Shown here: one piece after another, positions 23,528 through 34,478 of the stretch
Layout: every line of letters starts with the position of its first letter
How positions within the stretch are numbered: the stretch's first letter is position 1
NCBI GenBank assembly: GCA_016714815.1
Contig: JADKBZ010000009.1
Coordinates: 248,001-312,000, forward strand
Length of the DNA stretch: 64,000 bases
Source of the DNA: Holophagales bacterium
Lineage (GTDB): Bacteria; Acidobacteriota; Thermoanaerobaculia; UBA5066
Direction: 5' to 3'
Program-made: the position numbers and the translations under genes
Notes under the pieces: generated by a model
The model's database searches: none
Seen by the model: only the letters and a program-made list of their open reading frames with translations
What the model was told of the DNA's origin: nothing

Positions 23528-25765
23528 ATGGCGAGCGACAGGCCCCGGCGCGTGGCGATCCTGACGAGCGGCGGCGACGCCCCCGGGATGAACGCCGTCG
23601 TCCGGGCGGCGGTCCGGGCGGCCCTGGAGAAGGGCCTCGACATCTTCGCGGTGGAGGAGGGCTTCCAGGGGCTCGTCGAAGGCGGCTCGCGGATCCGGCG
23701 GATGGGGTGGAACGACGTCGGCGGAATCCTCGCGAAAGGGGGGACCGTCATCGGCACCGCCCGCTGTCCGGCCTTCCGGACGCGGGAAGGGCGGCTCGCC
23801 GCCGCCCGGAACGTGGCGCGGGAACGGATCGACGCCCTGATCGTCGTCGGGGGCGATGGCTCCCTGACGGGTGCCGACCTCTTCCGCCGCGAATGGCCCG
23901 GTCTCCTGAAGGAGCTCGCCGCCAGGGGCGAGCTCGCGCCGGAGACGGCGAAGGCGGCGGCGCCGCTCGCCCTCGTCGGTCTCGTCGGGTCGATCGACAA
24001 CGACATGGCCGGCACCGACATGACGATCGGCGCCGACACGGCGCTCCACCGGGTCGTGGCGGCGGTCGACGCCCTCGTCTCGACCGCGGCGAGCCACCAG
24101 AGGACGTTCGTCGTCGAGGTGATGGGGCGCAACTGCGGCTACCTCGCCCTTATGAGCGCCCTGGCCACGGGCGCCGGCTGGGTCTTCATTCCCGAGGCGC
24201 CGCCGGACGGCGACGACTGGGAGGAGAAGCTCTGCGCGGTCCTGACGGAGGGCCGACGGGCGGGCCGCCGGCACTCCACGGTCATCCTCGCCGAGGGGGC
24301 GGTGGACCGGCAGGGGAGGCCGATCGAGGCCGAGCGGATCCGCAAGCTCCTCGAGGAGCGGCTCGGGACCGAGACCCGGACGACCGTCCTCGGGCACGTC
24401 CAGCGAGGCGGAGCGCCGAGCGCCTTCGACCGGACCATGGGGACCCTCCTCGGCGTGGCGGCGGTGGAGGAGGTCCTGCGCTACGGTCCCGACGACCTCC
24501 CGTGCCTCATCGGCCTTCGCGAGAACCGGATCGCCCGCGCGCCGCTGATGGAAAACGTCGAGAAGGCCCGAGCGGTGGGAGAAGCGATCAGGTCGGGCGA
24601 CTTCGACCGCGCCATGGAGCTGCGGGGCGCGGGCTTCCGGAACGCCTTCCGGATCCTGAAGACCCTCGTCCGCGCCTTTCCCCACGCCCCCCGCGACGGC
24701 CAGCGCCGCCGGCGGTTCCTCGTTCTCCACTCCGGCGCCCCGGCTCCGGGGATGAACACGGCGATCCGTGCGGCCGTCCGCCTCCTCGTCGACCAGGGGC
24801 ACGTCGTCCTCGGCGCCCGGAGCGGCTTCGAGGGGCTCCTGGCGGGGGACGTGAAGGAGCTCGACTGGATGAGCGTCCACGGCTGGGTCTCTGCGGGCGG
24901 GGCCGAGCTCGGGACGAGCCGGAAGGTCCCGACGCCTGCGGAGCTGCCGGCGCTCGCCGAGGCGCTCGGAACGCACCAGATAGAGGGCGTCCTCCTCGTC
25001 GGAGGCTGGGCGGCCTACCAGGCGGCCTTCGGAATGGAGGCGGCCCGGCCCGCGCACGCGCCCTTCCGCATTCCGATCGTCTGCGTCCCGGCGGGGATCG
25101 ACAACAGCCTCCCCGGCTCGGAGCTCTCCATCGGCGCCGACACCGCGCTGAACGCGATCGTCGAGGCGGTCGACAAGATCAAGCAGTCGGCCGTGGCGTG
25201 GCGGCGGGCGTTCGTCGTCGAGGTGATGGGGCGCTACTGCGGCTACCTCGCGGTGATGTCGGGGCTGGCGACGGGCGCCGAGCGGGTCTGGACGCACGAG
25301 GAAGGGATCACGCTGGCGACCCTCGAGAAGGACCTCGAAAAGCTCGTCGAGGGCTTCCGCAGGGGCAAGCGCCTCGCTCTGACGATCCGGAACGAGAACG
25401 CGAGCCCCGTTTTCACGACGGACTTCCTGCGTCGTCTCTTCGAGGAGGAGGGGAAGGAGCTCTTCGACTCGCGTCAGGCGATCCTCGGCCACCTGCAGCA
25501 GGGGGGCGACCCGACGCCCTTCGACCGGATCGTGGCGATCCGCTCGGCGGCCCGCGCCGTGGAGGTCCTCCTCGAGGAGAGCGCAAAGGAGGAGCCGGCT
25601 GCGTGCTATCTCGGGTTCCAGGCGGGGAGGTTGACCACGTTTCCGATCTCGGGGCTCCCCTCGAAGGTGGAGGACGAGTTCGAGAGGGCGAAGGAACCCT
25701 GGTGGCGCGCCGTCGAGCCGGTCGTCCGGCTGCTGGGGCAGTCCGGGCCGCACTCGGCGTCCTGA
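23528..25765 (+). CDS. Double-domain (eukaryote-like) 6-phosphofructokinase
   Basis: 745 residues containing two PFK domains in tandem. The N-terminal copy (1-390) has all catalytic landmarks: TSGGDAPGMNA, GGDGS (Gly after GGD, the ATP-type signature), GSIDND with catalytic Asp, MGRNCGY and GHVQRGG. The C-terminal copy (395-745) is degenerate, as in fungal and animal enzymes: HSGAPAPGMNT, GGWAA in place of GGDGS and AGIDNS in place of the catalytic TIDND, but MGRYCGY is kept. The second half is therefore probably regulatory. It would make fructose-1,6-bisphosphate from fructose-6-phosphate and ATP. It starts 72 bases after the cyclic-di-GMP gene. A PPi-type paralogue lies at 26803. Confidence 0.9.
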   Translation: MASDRPRRVAILTSGGDAPGMNAVVRAAVRAALEKGLDIFAVEEGFQGLVEGGSRIRRMGWNDVGGILAKGGTVIGTARCPAFRTREGRLAAARNVARERIDALIVVGGDGSLTGADLFRREWPGLLKELAARGELAPETAKAAAPLALVGLVGSIDNDMAGTDMTIGADTALHRVVAAVDALVSTAASHQRTFVVEVMGRNCGYLALMSALATGAGWVFIPEAPPDGDDWEEKLCAVLTEGRRAGRRHSTVILAEGAVDRQGRPIEAERIRKLLEERLGTETRTTVLGHVQRGGAPSAFDRTMGTLLGVAAVEEVLRYGPDDLPCLIGLRENRIARAPLMENVEKARAVGEAIRSGDFDRAMELRGAGFRNAFRILKTLVRAFPHAPRDGQRRRRFLVLHSGAPAPGMNTAIRAAVRLLVDQGHVVLGARSGFEGLLAGDVKELDWMSVHGWVSAGGAELGTSRKVPTPAELPALAEALGTHQIEGVLLVGGWAAYQAAFGMEAARPAHAPFRIPIVCVPAGIDNSLPGSELSIGADTALNAIVEAVDKIKQSAVAWRRAFVVEVMGRYCGYLAVMSGLATGAERVWTHEEGITLATLEKDLEKLVEGFRRGKRLALTIRNENASPVFTTDFLRRLFEEEGKELFDSRQAILGHLQQGGDPTPFDRIVAIRSAARAVEVLLEESAKEEPAACYLGFQAGRLTTFPISGLPSKVEDEFERAKEPWWRAVEPVVRLLGQSGPHSAS

Positions 25766-25857
25766 GGTCGACGGACGGGCGTCCCCGAAGTAAACCGCCT
25801 CGAACCTGCCGGAGGTGGGAGAATCCGTGGGATCCGTACCTCCCGAATGGAGTGAGC

Positions 25858-26748
25858 ATGCGCAAGAGCACTGTCGCCGTCCTTTTCGCCACCCTTCTCG
25901 CCTCCACCGCGGGAGCCCAGCAGAAGTCCGACGAGGAGTGCCGGGCCGCCGGCAACTCGACCCAGCGCGAGCCTTCGTGGTGGGCGGCGGCGTGCGGACA
26001 CACGATCCCGGCTTCCGCCCGCCAGGTGGTGAAGCGTCCCAACGTGATCGGAGACGCCGCGTTCCACGTGAACCTTCGTGCCACGCCGGACGCGCTCCAG
26101 ACGTTTGCCCTGCCGAGCGCCAGCGCGGCGACGACGGTCGCGTCCGTCGGCGCCCAGGTCTTCTACGGCCTGGAGCACGACAACGCCACCGGCGTGATGT
26201 ACGGTCTGGACAACGCGACGCTCCAGCTCGGAACCGTGGACAAGACGACGGCCGCGTTCACCAGCCTGCTCACGATCACGGGCATGCCCGTGGGGGCGAG
26301 CACCACCGGTCTGGCCTTCCAGTCGTGGGCCGCCGGTCCGGTCTACGTCTCCACGGCGACGGACCTCTACACCATCAACACCACCACCGGGGCGGCAACG
26401 CTGGTCGGACCCTTCGGGACGACGCTCATGATCGACATCGCGATCAACAACGCCGGGCAGATGTACGGCCACGACATCGGGTCCGACTCTCTCTACTCGA
26501 TCAACACCGCGACCGGCGCGGCGACCCTGATCGGTCTCACGGGCCATCTCGCGAACTTTGCCCAGTCGATCGACTTCGACAAGAGCACGGGCATCCTTTA
26601 TGGCTGGATCTACATCGGGACCGGCGTCAACCAGTTCGTGCAGTTCGACCTGGCGACCGGAGCCGGCACCATCCTGAACACCCCGACGAACATCGAGGCG
26701 GAGGGGGCGCTCCTGCCGGTCGCGCTGGAGAGGTTCTCGGTCGAGTAG
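25858..26748 (+). CDS. Secreted DUF4394-like beta-propeller protein
   Basis: A 296-residue exported protein with a signal peptide (MRKSTVAVLFATLLASTAGAQQ). The mature part has repeating strand sets of the form LYTINTTTGAATLVG, MYGHDIGSDSLYSINTATGAATLIG and LYGWIYIG..QFDLATG, like proteins that report time-averaged values in a propeller (DUF4394 or PQQ-like). GGAGTGAGC precedes the ATG. It lacks an obvious C-terminal sorting signal and any enzymatic motif. It stands alone before a strong terminator, and its function is unknown. Confidence 0.7.
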   Translation: MRKSTVAVLFATLLASTAGAQQKSDEECRAAGNSTQREPSWWAAACGHTIPASARQVVKRPNVIGDAAFHVNLRATPDALQTFALPSASAATTVASVGAQVFYGLEHDNATGVMYGLDNATLQLGTVDKTTAAFTSLLTITGMPVGASTTGLAFQSWAAGPVYVSTATDLYTINTTTGAATLVGPFGTTLMIDIAINNAGQMYGHDIGSDSLYSINTATGAATLIGLTGHLANFAQSIDFDKSTGILYGWIYIGTGVNQFVQFDLATGAGTILNTPTNIEAEGALLPVALERFSVE

Positions 26749-26764
26749 TCGCCGGAAACCGTGT

Positions 26765-26796
26765 GGGGGCGGGCTCCCGGAAGGGATCCCGCCCCC
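26765..26796. terminator. Shared hairpin terminator between convergent genes
   Basis: A 9-bp perfect stem GGGGGCGGG/CCCGCCCCC with a 14-base loop, followed by GTTTCCT. It lies between the stop at 26748 and the minus-strand stop at 26803, so it serves both. Confidence 0.75.
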
Positions 26797-26802
26797 CGTT
26801 TC

Positions 26803-28143
<1,341 letters not shown>

Positions 28144-28146
<3 letters not shown>

Positions 28147-28179
28147 GGAGCCTCCGTCAGGCGCCGGAGTGTAAGGCAG
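28144..28179 (-). promoter_or_regulatory. Promoter-like box before the PPi-phosphofructokinase
   Basis: The minus-strand segment contains CTGCCTTACACTCC (a -10-like TACACT at 28173-28168) and then GCCTGACGGAGGCTCC directly before the ATG. It matches a 36-base segment before the gene at 29727 at 28 positions with identical spacing, which argues for independent initiation here. Confidence 0.5.
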
Positions 28180-29727
28180 AGCCTCGAAGCGCCTTCCCGG
28201 GGCGGAGGGCGTTGCAGGAGTGCCGGAATGCGCCGCCGGGGCCATCGCCGCGCGGGCGAGGGCCGACCCCGCGTAGATGGCGAGGATCGGAACGAGCGGA
28301 AGCCGGAACCGATCGTCGATCGACGCGGCGCCCGCGCTGACCGGTACGAGGTAGAGGAAGGTCGCCAGCAGGGGAGCGTGCCGCCAGCCGGAGGCTCGAA
28401 ATGGAATACCGGCGACGCCCCGCGCGGCGAGAAGGAGAAGGCCCGCGTTCAGGAGGACGAGGACGACGGCAACGGTCGAAGCGGCCGGATGGGCTCGAGG
28501 GAAGGTGGCCGCCACTCGCCGCAGGTCCTGGTCCTCCCAGGCGTGAAGCGCTTCCGGCGTCGGGTGGATGAGGCCGTGCTGGGTTCCCGCGATGAGGTTC
28601 GCCGGAACGAGCAGCAGAAGGACGCTTCCGTGCATCGCCGTCCGGACGGTCTCCACGGGGTGGGCGCGGAGGATGTCGATGCCCTGGCGGCTCCAGCGAC
28701 GGGAGAGCTCCGGAAGGGAGAGCCGGGAGGTCTCGGGAAAGAGCCGCGCGTAGGACTCCCCCGGAAAGATGTCGGATTCCTTCTCTGCTCCCCCCTGGCG
28801 CCACCAGCGCTCGCGGTCTCCGAGCCGCTCCTGGACCTGGGTGAGGGGAAGGCCTTCGACCCGGGCCTGGACGGGCGCCGCCCAGAAGAAGAGGAGCATG
28901 CTCCCGCCGATGGGGGCGAACTGAAAGGTGCCGGCTCGGAGGCCGTTCCGGACCTGCCAGCCCCCGAGGAGGAGGAGCGGCGCCAGAAGGAAGGCGCAGG
29001 CCGCAGCGATCCCTCGCCTCGGGGACGCGGTCCGGCGTGAAACGGCGACGCCGGCGACGACGAGGAGGATCGGAACGGCGTAGTAGGTGATCGGCCGGAC
29101 GAGGGTCGCGGCCGCGAGGACGAGTCCGGCGAGAAGGGGGTCGGCGCCGCCGGTCCCCGCCCGGTCGACGCCGCGGACGAGGAGCGCCAGCGCGGCGATC
29201 AGGAGGAAGGCGAACGTCGAGTCGCTGAGGAGGTCGATGGAGCGGACGAAGCTTCCGGGATCGAACGTGGCGATCGCGGCGGACAGGACGGCGGCGCGGG
29301 GTCCCGCGAGCCGGGCCGCGAGCGAGGCGGCCGCGAGCCCCGTGCCGGCCGAAGCCAGCACGCCGACGAGAGAGAGCAGCCAGGCCTTTTCCCCGAAGAG
29401 GCCGTAGACCGCGGCGATCAGGAGAGGGAAGCCGGGGGTCCGGTTGATCTCGGGTTCCGGTGCGCGCTCGGGGCTCGGGGAGAAGGTCCCGCGAGAGAGG
29501 AGCGCCCGCGCGGGCCGGACGTAGGTCCCCGTGTCGATGTAGACGACTCCCTCGGGACGAGCCGTGTGGACGGCGAGGAGGAGGGCCAGCTTCAGGAGGA
29601 GGCCGGCAAGGACGGCGATCACGGCGCCTCTGGGCAGCCGGAAGCTGGCCGGTCCCGGCGTCAATTGCGCCCCGTGCGCGCGGCCGCGTCGCGGGTCGCG
29701 GGCCAGGGGCGACTCGGTTCTGGCCAC
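28147..29727 (-). CDS. Multi-pass membrane glycosyltransferase-like (GT-C/ArnT-type) protein without its own stop codon
   Basis: A GTG start at 29727 (GAGGG upstream) gives about 520 residues with some ten hydrophobic helices. An early acidic loop (YIDTGTYVRPARALL), an INRTPGFPLLIAAVYGLFG stretch and a late DDRFRLPLVPILAIYAG stretch resemble lipid-linked sugar transferases of the PMT/ArnT superfamily. The protein part seems to end near residue 505 (ARAAMAPAAHS). No stop codon follows: the frame passes through the next promoter region straight into the PPi-PFK gene, giving a formal 974-residue fusion. A shift of one base near the end would give a TGA just before the PFK start, so a lost stop through a sequencing error is likely. 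Confidence 0.65.
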
Positions 29728-29760
29728 GGAGCCCTCATCAGGCTGGGGAGTGTACGGCAG
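29725..29760 (-). promoter_or_regulatory. Promoter-like box before the GT-C-like gene
   Basis: On the minus strand CTGCCGTACACTCCCC, with a -10-like TACACT at 29754-29749, is followed by GCCTGATGAGGGCTCC and the GTG start. It is the near-twin of the box at 28144-28179. No convincing -35 is visible. Confidence 0.45.
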
Positions 29761-29803
29761 GGGTGTGGAGAATCCGCCGGGGAGCGACGGCTTCGTCGTC
29801 CAC

Positions 29804-29809
29804 TATCAT
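29804..29809 (+). promoter_or_regulatory. -10-like TATCAT box before the methyltransferase
   Basis: CACTATCATC lies 15 bases before the chosen ATG at 29825, giving a leader only a few bases long. Similar TAnnAT boxes precede several other starts in the window. Confidence 0.35.
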
Positions 29810-29824
29810 CTCGTCCGGATCGCC

Positions 29825-31285
29825 ATGTCTGCGCCCCCCCTTCCACCTGCCCCTCCTCCCGCCGACGCCCGCCGTGCGGCGGTTCGAACGAGGGATGCGG
29901 TCCGGGCTGCCCGCTCGCGGGTCGGCTTTCCGGCCGGACCCGGCATCCCCTTCGGCGGCGGGGCCGAGGTCGACGTCGTCGAGCCGGAAGCGGCGTTGCC
30001 GGTCTCGGGGCTCGCCCGGGCGCTCGCCGAGGCAGCGGCCCGTCCTGACGTCCGCCTCGTTCCCGGCGGTGGCTTCGCCGGCGCCCCGTTCCCCGCCGAG
30101 GAGCTCTACGTGACGTCCTGGGAGTTCCAGCTCCTCGCGGCAGAGCGGGCCGTGGGACCGGCGGAGATGGCCCCGGGCGCCGCGGAAGCTCCCGTGGCGG
30201 TGCGTGGCCGCGGGGGCGACGGACCGACGGAGTTTTTCCGGCCCTGGCTCGTCCACTCCTTCGCCGGGAGGAAGGGACACGCCCGTCCCGACGTCCTCGC
30301 GCTCGTGCCCGCTTCGGCGCGGTCCGTCCTCGACGTCGGCTGCGGCGAAGGGGTGTTCGGAGCGAGCCTCGAAGCCCGGGGCGCCCGGGTCACGGGCATC
30401 GAGCTCGACGAACGGGCCGCGGAGGTGGCGGCGCGCCGGCTCAGCCGCGTCCTCTCCGTCCGGGCCGAGGAGGCGGTCGGCTCCCTCGACGTCCGCCCCG
30501 ACGTCATCGTCCTCGCCGACGTTCTGGAGCATCTCGTCGATCCCGCCGGAGTCCTCCGCACGCTGCGCGAGGCCCTCTCCCCCGGGGGCCGCCTCGTCTT
30601 CTCCGTTCCGAACGCCACCCACGCCTCGGTCCTCGGCGGAGCGTTCCGGGGCCACTGGGACCGCGAGCTGGAAGGGATCGTGGCGGACGACCACCGGACC
30701 TACGCCGGGCGCGAGGGGTGGACGGCGCTCCTGGCGTCGTGCGGTTACCGCGTGACCTCACTCCTGCCGGCGGCGGCCCGGACGGCCCGATCGGGCGGAG
30801 ACCGCGCGGCGTTCCTCGCCTCGACGGGGCTGTCGGCGGAGGACCTCGACGCCGTTCAGTGGCTCGGGACGGCGGAGCCCTCGGCCCCCGGATCCGGAGC
30901 ACCCATGTGCGCCGCCGTGGAGGTCGACGGGCCCCTCGGCGGGGAGGACCCCGTCGGCGCCGTCGCAGAGCGAGCCGGGTCGGGAGGGGTCGTCCTCGAG
31001 ACCCGCAATCCCGTTCGGGCCCGCGTCCTGGAGACCCTGCTTCGTGGAGGGCTCGTCGCCGGCGAGGACGCGATGGCCCTTCTCTCCGGCTGGACCCCCG
31101 CGGGCCTGGCGAGCCGCTTCGAAGGGAGCGGGCTGGGTGTCCTGGCCTCTCCGGCTTCCGGCGAGCCTCTCTCCCGCGCCGTCCGGGAGGTCGTGGAGGC
31201 GCGCCGCTCGGAGGGGCTTCCGACGGACGAGGCCGCGCTCGCGGCTTCGTCCTGGTCCGTGACGTTTCGTCCGTCCGGCTCCTGA
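29825..31285 (+). CDS. SAM-dependent methyltransferase with an unassigned N-terminal region
   Basis: 486 residues from the ATG at 29825. Residues about 155-300 form a class I methyltransferase: motif I VLDVGCGEGVFG, a conserved acidic GIELDE, then DVIVLADVLEHLVDP and PGGRLVFSVPN. This is the UbiG/Methyltransf_11 type often attached to glycan clusters. The first 150 residues (Pro/Ala-rich start, then ELYVTSWEFQLLAAER) and the last 180 are not recognised. The substrate is probably a sugar or lipid-linked glycan, judging from the surrounding glycosyltransferases. It ends 6 bases from the convergent stop at 31292. Confidence 0.75.
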   Translation: MSAPPLPPAPPPADARRAAVRTRDAVRAARSRVGFPAGPGIPFGGGAEVDVVEPEAALPVSGLARALAEAAARPDVRLVPGGGFAGAPFPAEELYVTSWEFQLLAAERAVGPAEMAPGAAEAPVAVRGRGGDGPTEFFRPWLVHSFAGRKGHARPDVLALVPASARSVLDVGCGEGVFGASLEARGARVTGIELDERAAEVAARRLSRVLSVRAEEAVGSLDVRPDVIVLADVLEHLVDPAGVLRTLREALSPGGRLVFSVPNATHASVLGGAFRGHWDRELEGIVADDHRTYAGREGWTALLASCGYRVTSLLPAAARTARSGGDRAAFLASTGLSAEDLDAVQWLGTAEPSAPGSGAPMCAAVEVDGPLGGEDPVGAVAERAGSGGVVLETRNPVRARVLETLLRGGLVAGEDAMALLSGWTPAGLASRFEGSGLGVLASPASGEPLSRAVREVVEARRSEGLPTDEAALAASSWSVTFRPSGS

Positions 31286-31291
31286 CGCGGC

Positions 31292-33244
31292 TCAGCGCGC
31301 CACGCCGGCCTGGGGCAGGGCGGGCTCGACCCGTGCCTCCTCGCGCCGGGTGAACGCGGCCCAGGTCCGGGGCCACGCCGAGGGGGTCGCCGGGAGGGTC
31401 GCGACGGGAGCTCCGGGGAACCAGGGAGCGGCCGCCTCGGCGAAGCGCGAGGCCCGCCCCGGGTCTTTCCGGTCGCGCGCCAGGAGAGCGCGGACGGCGA
31501 GGACCGACGGGGTCGCCTCTCGATCCCTTGGAAGGGAGGCGAGATAGGACGCCGCCGTGTCGAGCCGGCCGAGGAGGCGAAGGCTCTCGACGAAGAGCGC
31601 GTCGCCCTCTTCCCCGGGGCGGAGGGAGAGGAGCCGGTCGGCGAGGACGAGCCCCTCGTCGAGCCGGCCCGTCTCGTGGGCGCGAAGGACCTGCTCGGCG
31701 AGGGACTGCAGGTAGACCGAACCGCACGAGGGATCGTCCACTCCGTGGAGGAACGAACGGCCGAGGAAACCCCAGCGGGGAGGCGGGGCGAGGATCCTCG
31801 CCAGCTCCGCCGGGAAGGGGACGAGCCGGGGTCCGAGATCGGGCCGGCGCTCGTACCACGGGGGGCGCGCGAGCCGTGCCGCGACCGCCTCGGGGGATCC
31901 CGCGAGGGACGCGGCGAAGTACCACGGATAGAGGACGTGCGGGGCGGCGGCGGGGATCGTGGCGAGAACCTGGTCCGGCGGGACGCTCGGGGCGCCTCCT
32001 TCGTCCGGCTCGATCGCGATCGAGGGGACCTCCCGTTCGAGCGAAGGGGTAAGGGCGGGGCGCCGCGCGTTGGCGACGTAGGTGTCGACGAACGACGGGT
32101 GGAGGAGGAGCGGGGGGAGGTTCAGGGCGATCGAGAGGCCGGCGACGAGGTGGCGAGGCCGGTCGGCGAGCTCCCCCGCGACGAGCGCCGCCCAGGGGGC
32201 GAGGAGCGGCACCGCGGGAACGAGGAGCCTCGGCCCCCACCCGCCCGCGCCGTGCCAGGCCCACCACGTGGCGGCCGTGACGAGAAGGACGGCCGTGGCG
32301 GCGAGGCTCGCGGCGGCGGCGAGGCGCCGGGGCGCGTCGCCGCCGGCCCGAAGGGCCCGGGCAAGGCCGGCGCCGGCGAAGACGGCCGCCGGGAAGAAGA
32401 GGAGGAGCCCGCGGTTCGGCCCGACGAGGAGCCGCCAGAGGCCGTCGAGGAACGGGTGGGTGAATCCCTCTCCGCCGTAGCCGGAGAACGGCGCGCCGAA
32501 ACGGACGATCTCGAGGACGAGCCACGACCCGAGCGGCGCGGCGCCGCCGAGCCCGGCGGACAGGAGACGCCGCCCCCGGAGAAGGGACGCGGCGGCCAGC
32601 GGCAGGAGGAGGAGCGGAGCGACGAACGCGAGGCTCGACTTCAGGAGGATGGCGAAGCCGGCCGAGAAGCCGGCCGCTGCCGAGAGGCGGCCGGAGGCTC
32701 CCGGCGCGGTCGCGCGGGTGGCGGCGAAGGAGAGGGCGAGCGTCCCTCCGAGCGCCGCGGCCTGGAGCGGCTCGGAGAAGTCGGACGTGGAATAGGCGCC
32801 GAGGGGCGAGCCGAGGCCGGCGAGAAGGACCGCGAGCCCGGCCACCGAAGGCGAGGCTCCGGCGAGCCGGGCCACCGATCCGGCGGCCCCTGCCGCGAGG
32901 AGGACGGCCAGGAGCGGCGCGAGAAGAAAGAGCGGCTGGGAGGTCCCGGCGCCGAATCGTCGTTCCACGGAGGGGGCGAGAAACGCCGCGGGGAGCTGCG
33001 CGAGGGGAGTCCCGAAGCCGTAGCGGGAGACGGCGTCGTCTCCGCGGTCGACCGTGCGGGGCGCCCCTTTCGCGAGGCCGATCCCGCCCGTCTCCGTGAT
33101 CGCCACGGCCGTCCCGATCATCTGCCGCCCGTCGGAGACCTTCCCGGCGTGGCGGTCGTCTGCCGTCAGCGCGAGGACGGCCGCGACGGCGAGGAGCGCG
33201 CGCCGCGCGGGGCTCGAGGGGGAAGGAGCAGGCGGCCTCGCCAC
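31292..33244 (-). CDS. Large multi-pass membrane protein, GT-C-like, with a C-terminal helical domain
   Basis: About 650 residues. A signal-anchor-like helix starts it, followed by a periplasmic loop with GDDAVSRYGFG and some ten helices between residues about 110 and 375. A long soluble C-terminus (400-650) ends in TPR-like helices (VLRAHETGRLDEGLVLADRLLSLRPGEEGDALF). The pattern suits a membrane glycosyltransferase or O-antigen-type enzyme, but no catalytic motif is certain. The start is probably the GTG at 33244. It is divergent from the SGNH gene, with only 47 bases between. Confidence 0.55.
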   Translation of the reverse strand: MARPPAPSPSSPARRALLAVAAVLALTADDRHAGKVSDGRQMIGTAVAITETGGIGLAKGAPRTVDRGDDAVSRYGFGTPLAQLPAAFLAPSVERRFGAGTSQPLFLLAPLLAVLLAAGAAGSVARLAGASPSVAGLAVLLAGLGSPLGAYSTSDFSEPLQAAALGGTLALSFAATRATAPGASGRLSAAAGFSAGFAILLKSSLAFVAPLLLLPLAAASLLRGRRLLSAGLGGAAPLGSWLVLEIVRFGAPFSGYGGEGFTHPFLDGLWRLLVGPNRGLLLFFPAAVFAGAGLARALRAGGDAPRRLAAAASLAATAVLLVTAATWWAWHGAGGWGPRLLVPAVPLLAPWAALVAGELADRPRHLVAGLSIALNLPPLLLHPSFVDTYVANARRPALTPSLEREVPSIAIEPDEGGAPSVPPDQVLATIPAAAPHVLYPWYFAASLAGSPEAVAARLARPPWYERRPDLGPRLVPFPAELARILAPPPRWGFLGRSFLHGVDDPSCGSVYLQSLAEQVLRAHETGRLDEGLVLADRLLSLRPGEEGDALFVESLRLLGRLDTAASYLASLPRDREATPSVLAVRALLARDRKDPGRASRFAEAAAPWFPGAPVATLPATPSAWPRTWAAFTRREEARVEPALPQAGVAR

Positions 33245-33291
33245 GCGCGGAGGCTACCGCACGGCGCGTCCGGGATGGCATCCTCCCCGGC

Positions 33292-34449
33292 ATGTTCGCG
33301 CACCGGCTCCGCTCGATCGGATCGAGCCTCCTCGTTCCGGCCGGGATCACGCTCCTCCTCTTTGCCCTCCTGGAAGGGGGAGGCCGCGTCGCGGGGCGCG
33401 TCCGGACGGGAGCGTGGCCCGTCACGCAACAGGAGCGGGAGAGCCGGTTCGCACGGGAGCTCGCGAAGGCGTACCGCCTTCACCCGTTCCTCTCGGTCGC
33501 GGGCCGGCCGGGGGCCGAGATTCACCTCCCGGGGTACGAAGCCCGGTTCAATTCGCTCGGCCAGAGGGGCGCGGAGCCCGAGCAGCCGAAGCCTGCAGGG
33601 CGGTTCCGCGTGGTCTGCGAGGGAGGGTCGACGACGATCGACGTCCTCGCCGCCAACGACGCGGCGACGTGGCCCGCGCTCCTGGCCGGGTTCCTCGGGC
33701 CGGACGCGGACGTCGTGAACGGAGGCTTCCAGGGGTGGACGAGCGTGGAGAGCCTCGTGGCGCTCGCGCTTCGCGACGTCGACCTGTCGCCCGACCTCGT
33801 CGTCGTCTACTCCGGGGTCAACGACCTGCAGCCCGCCGGGCACGTGCCGTTCGCGCGCGACTACTCGATCGGCCACGGCGAGATCCTCCCCCGCGCTCTC
33901 GGCGCGGTCCCGAGGCCTCTGCCCCTCGTGGCGCGCTCGGTCTTCCTGGAATGGCTCCGGGGCCGGCTCGGTCTCGCGGTCCGGCGCGGCGACGCCCGGA
34001 GCTGGGCGCCGGTCTGGGATCCGAAGGGGGGCGCCCGGCGCGACGCGCCTCCCGGGGAGGCGGTCGAGGTCTTCTCCCGGAACCTGAAGTCGACGGCTGC
34101 CGTGGCGCGGGCGTACGGCGCGAAGACCCTCTTCGTCGCCCAGGCGGTCCGCGTGCGGCCCGGGAGCCGGGATCAGGACCTGGCCTACCTCGAGTCCTGG
34201 GCGCCCGGGCTCACCGGGGCCGGCTTCCTCGAGGGGGTGAAGAGGTTCAACGAGGCCGCGCGGGCCCTTGCCGCCTCCGGGGAGGCCCTCTTCGTCGACC
34301 CCTTCGCCGAGGGCGCCTTCTCGGACGAGGACTTCGGCGACCCGGTCCACTTCGGGCCCTCGGGCTCGCGGAAATTCGCCCGGCGCCTCGCCGAAGAGAT
34401 CGCCCGCATCCGCGCGGAGGCTCCACCCCCCGCTGCTATCATCCGGTGA
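33292..34449 (+). CDS. Membrane-anchored SGNH/GDSL-like hydrolase
   Basis: 385 residues with an N-terminal signal anchor (about 10-28). SGNH blocks are visible: CEGGSTT (block I with the nucleophile Ser), a Gly in NGGFQGW (block II), GVND (block III, Asn) and DPVHFGPSG (block V, Asp and His). Such proteins add or remove acyl groups on extracellular polysaccharide. It heads a plus-strand cassette with SxtJ-like, DUF5989 and carbamoyltransferase genes, so its substrate may be the same carbamoylated glycan or metabolite. Spacing to the next gene is 29 bases. Confidence 0.8.
   Translation: MFAHRLRSIGSSLLVPAGITLLLFALLEGGGRVAGRVRTGAWPVTQQERESRFARELAKAYRLHPFLSVAGRPGAEIHLPGYEARFNSLGQRGAEPEQPKPAGRFRVVCEGGSTTIDVLAANDAATWPALLAGFLGPDADVVNGGFQGWTSVESLVALALRDVDLSPDLVVVYSGVNDLQPAGHVPFARDYSIGHGEILPRALGAVPRPLPLVARSVFLEWLRGRLGLAVRRGDARSWAPVWDPKGGARRDAPPGEAVEVFSRNLKSTAAVARAYGAKTLFVAQAVRVRPGSRDQDLAYLESWAPGLTGAGFLEGVKRFNEAARALAASGEALFVDPFAEGAFSDEDFGDPVHFGPSGSRKFARRLAEEIARIRAEAPPPAAIIR
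34437..34442 (+). promoter_or_regulatory. -10-like TATCAT box before the SxtJ-like gene
   Basis: GCTATCATCC overlaps the end of the SGNH gene and lies 37 bases before the ATG at 34479, between two cassette genes. It may give the small genes and the carbamoyltransferase an extra promoter. Confidence 0.3.
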
Positions 34450-34478
34450 GCGCCGCCGCCGCGGCGGCGCTTTCGACC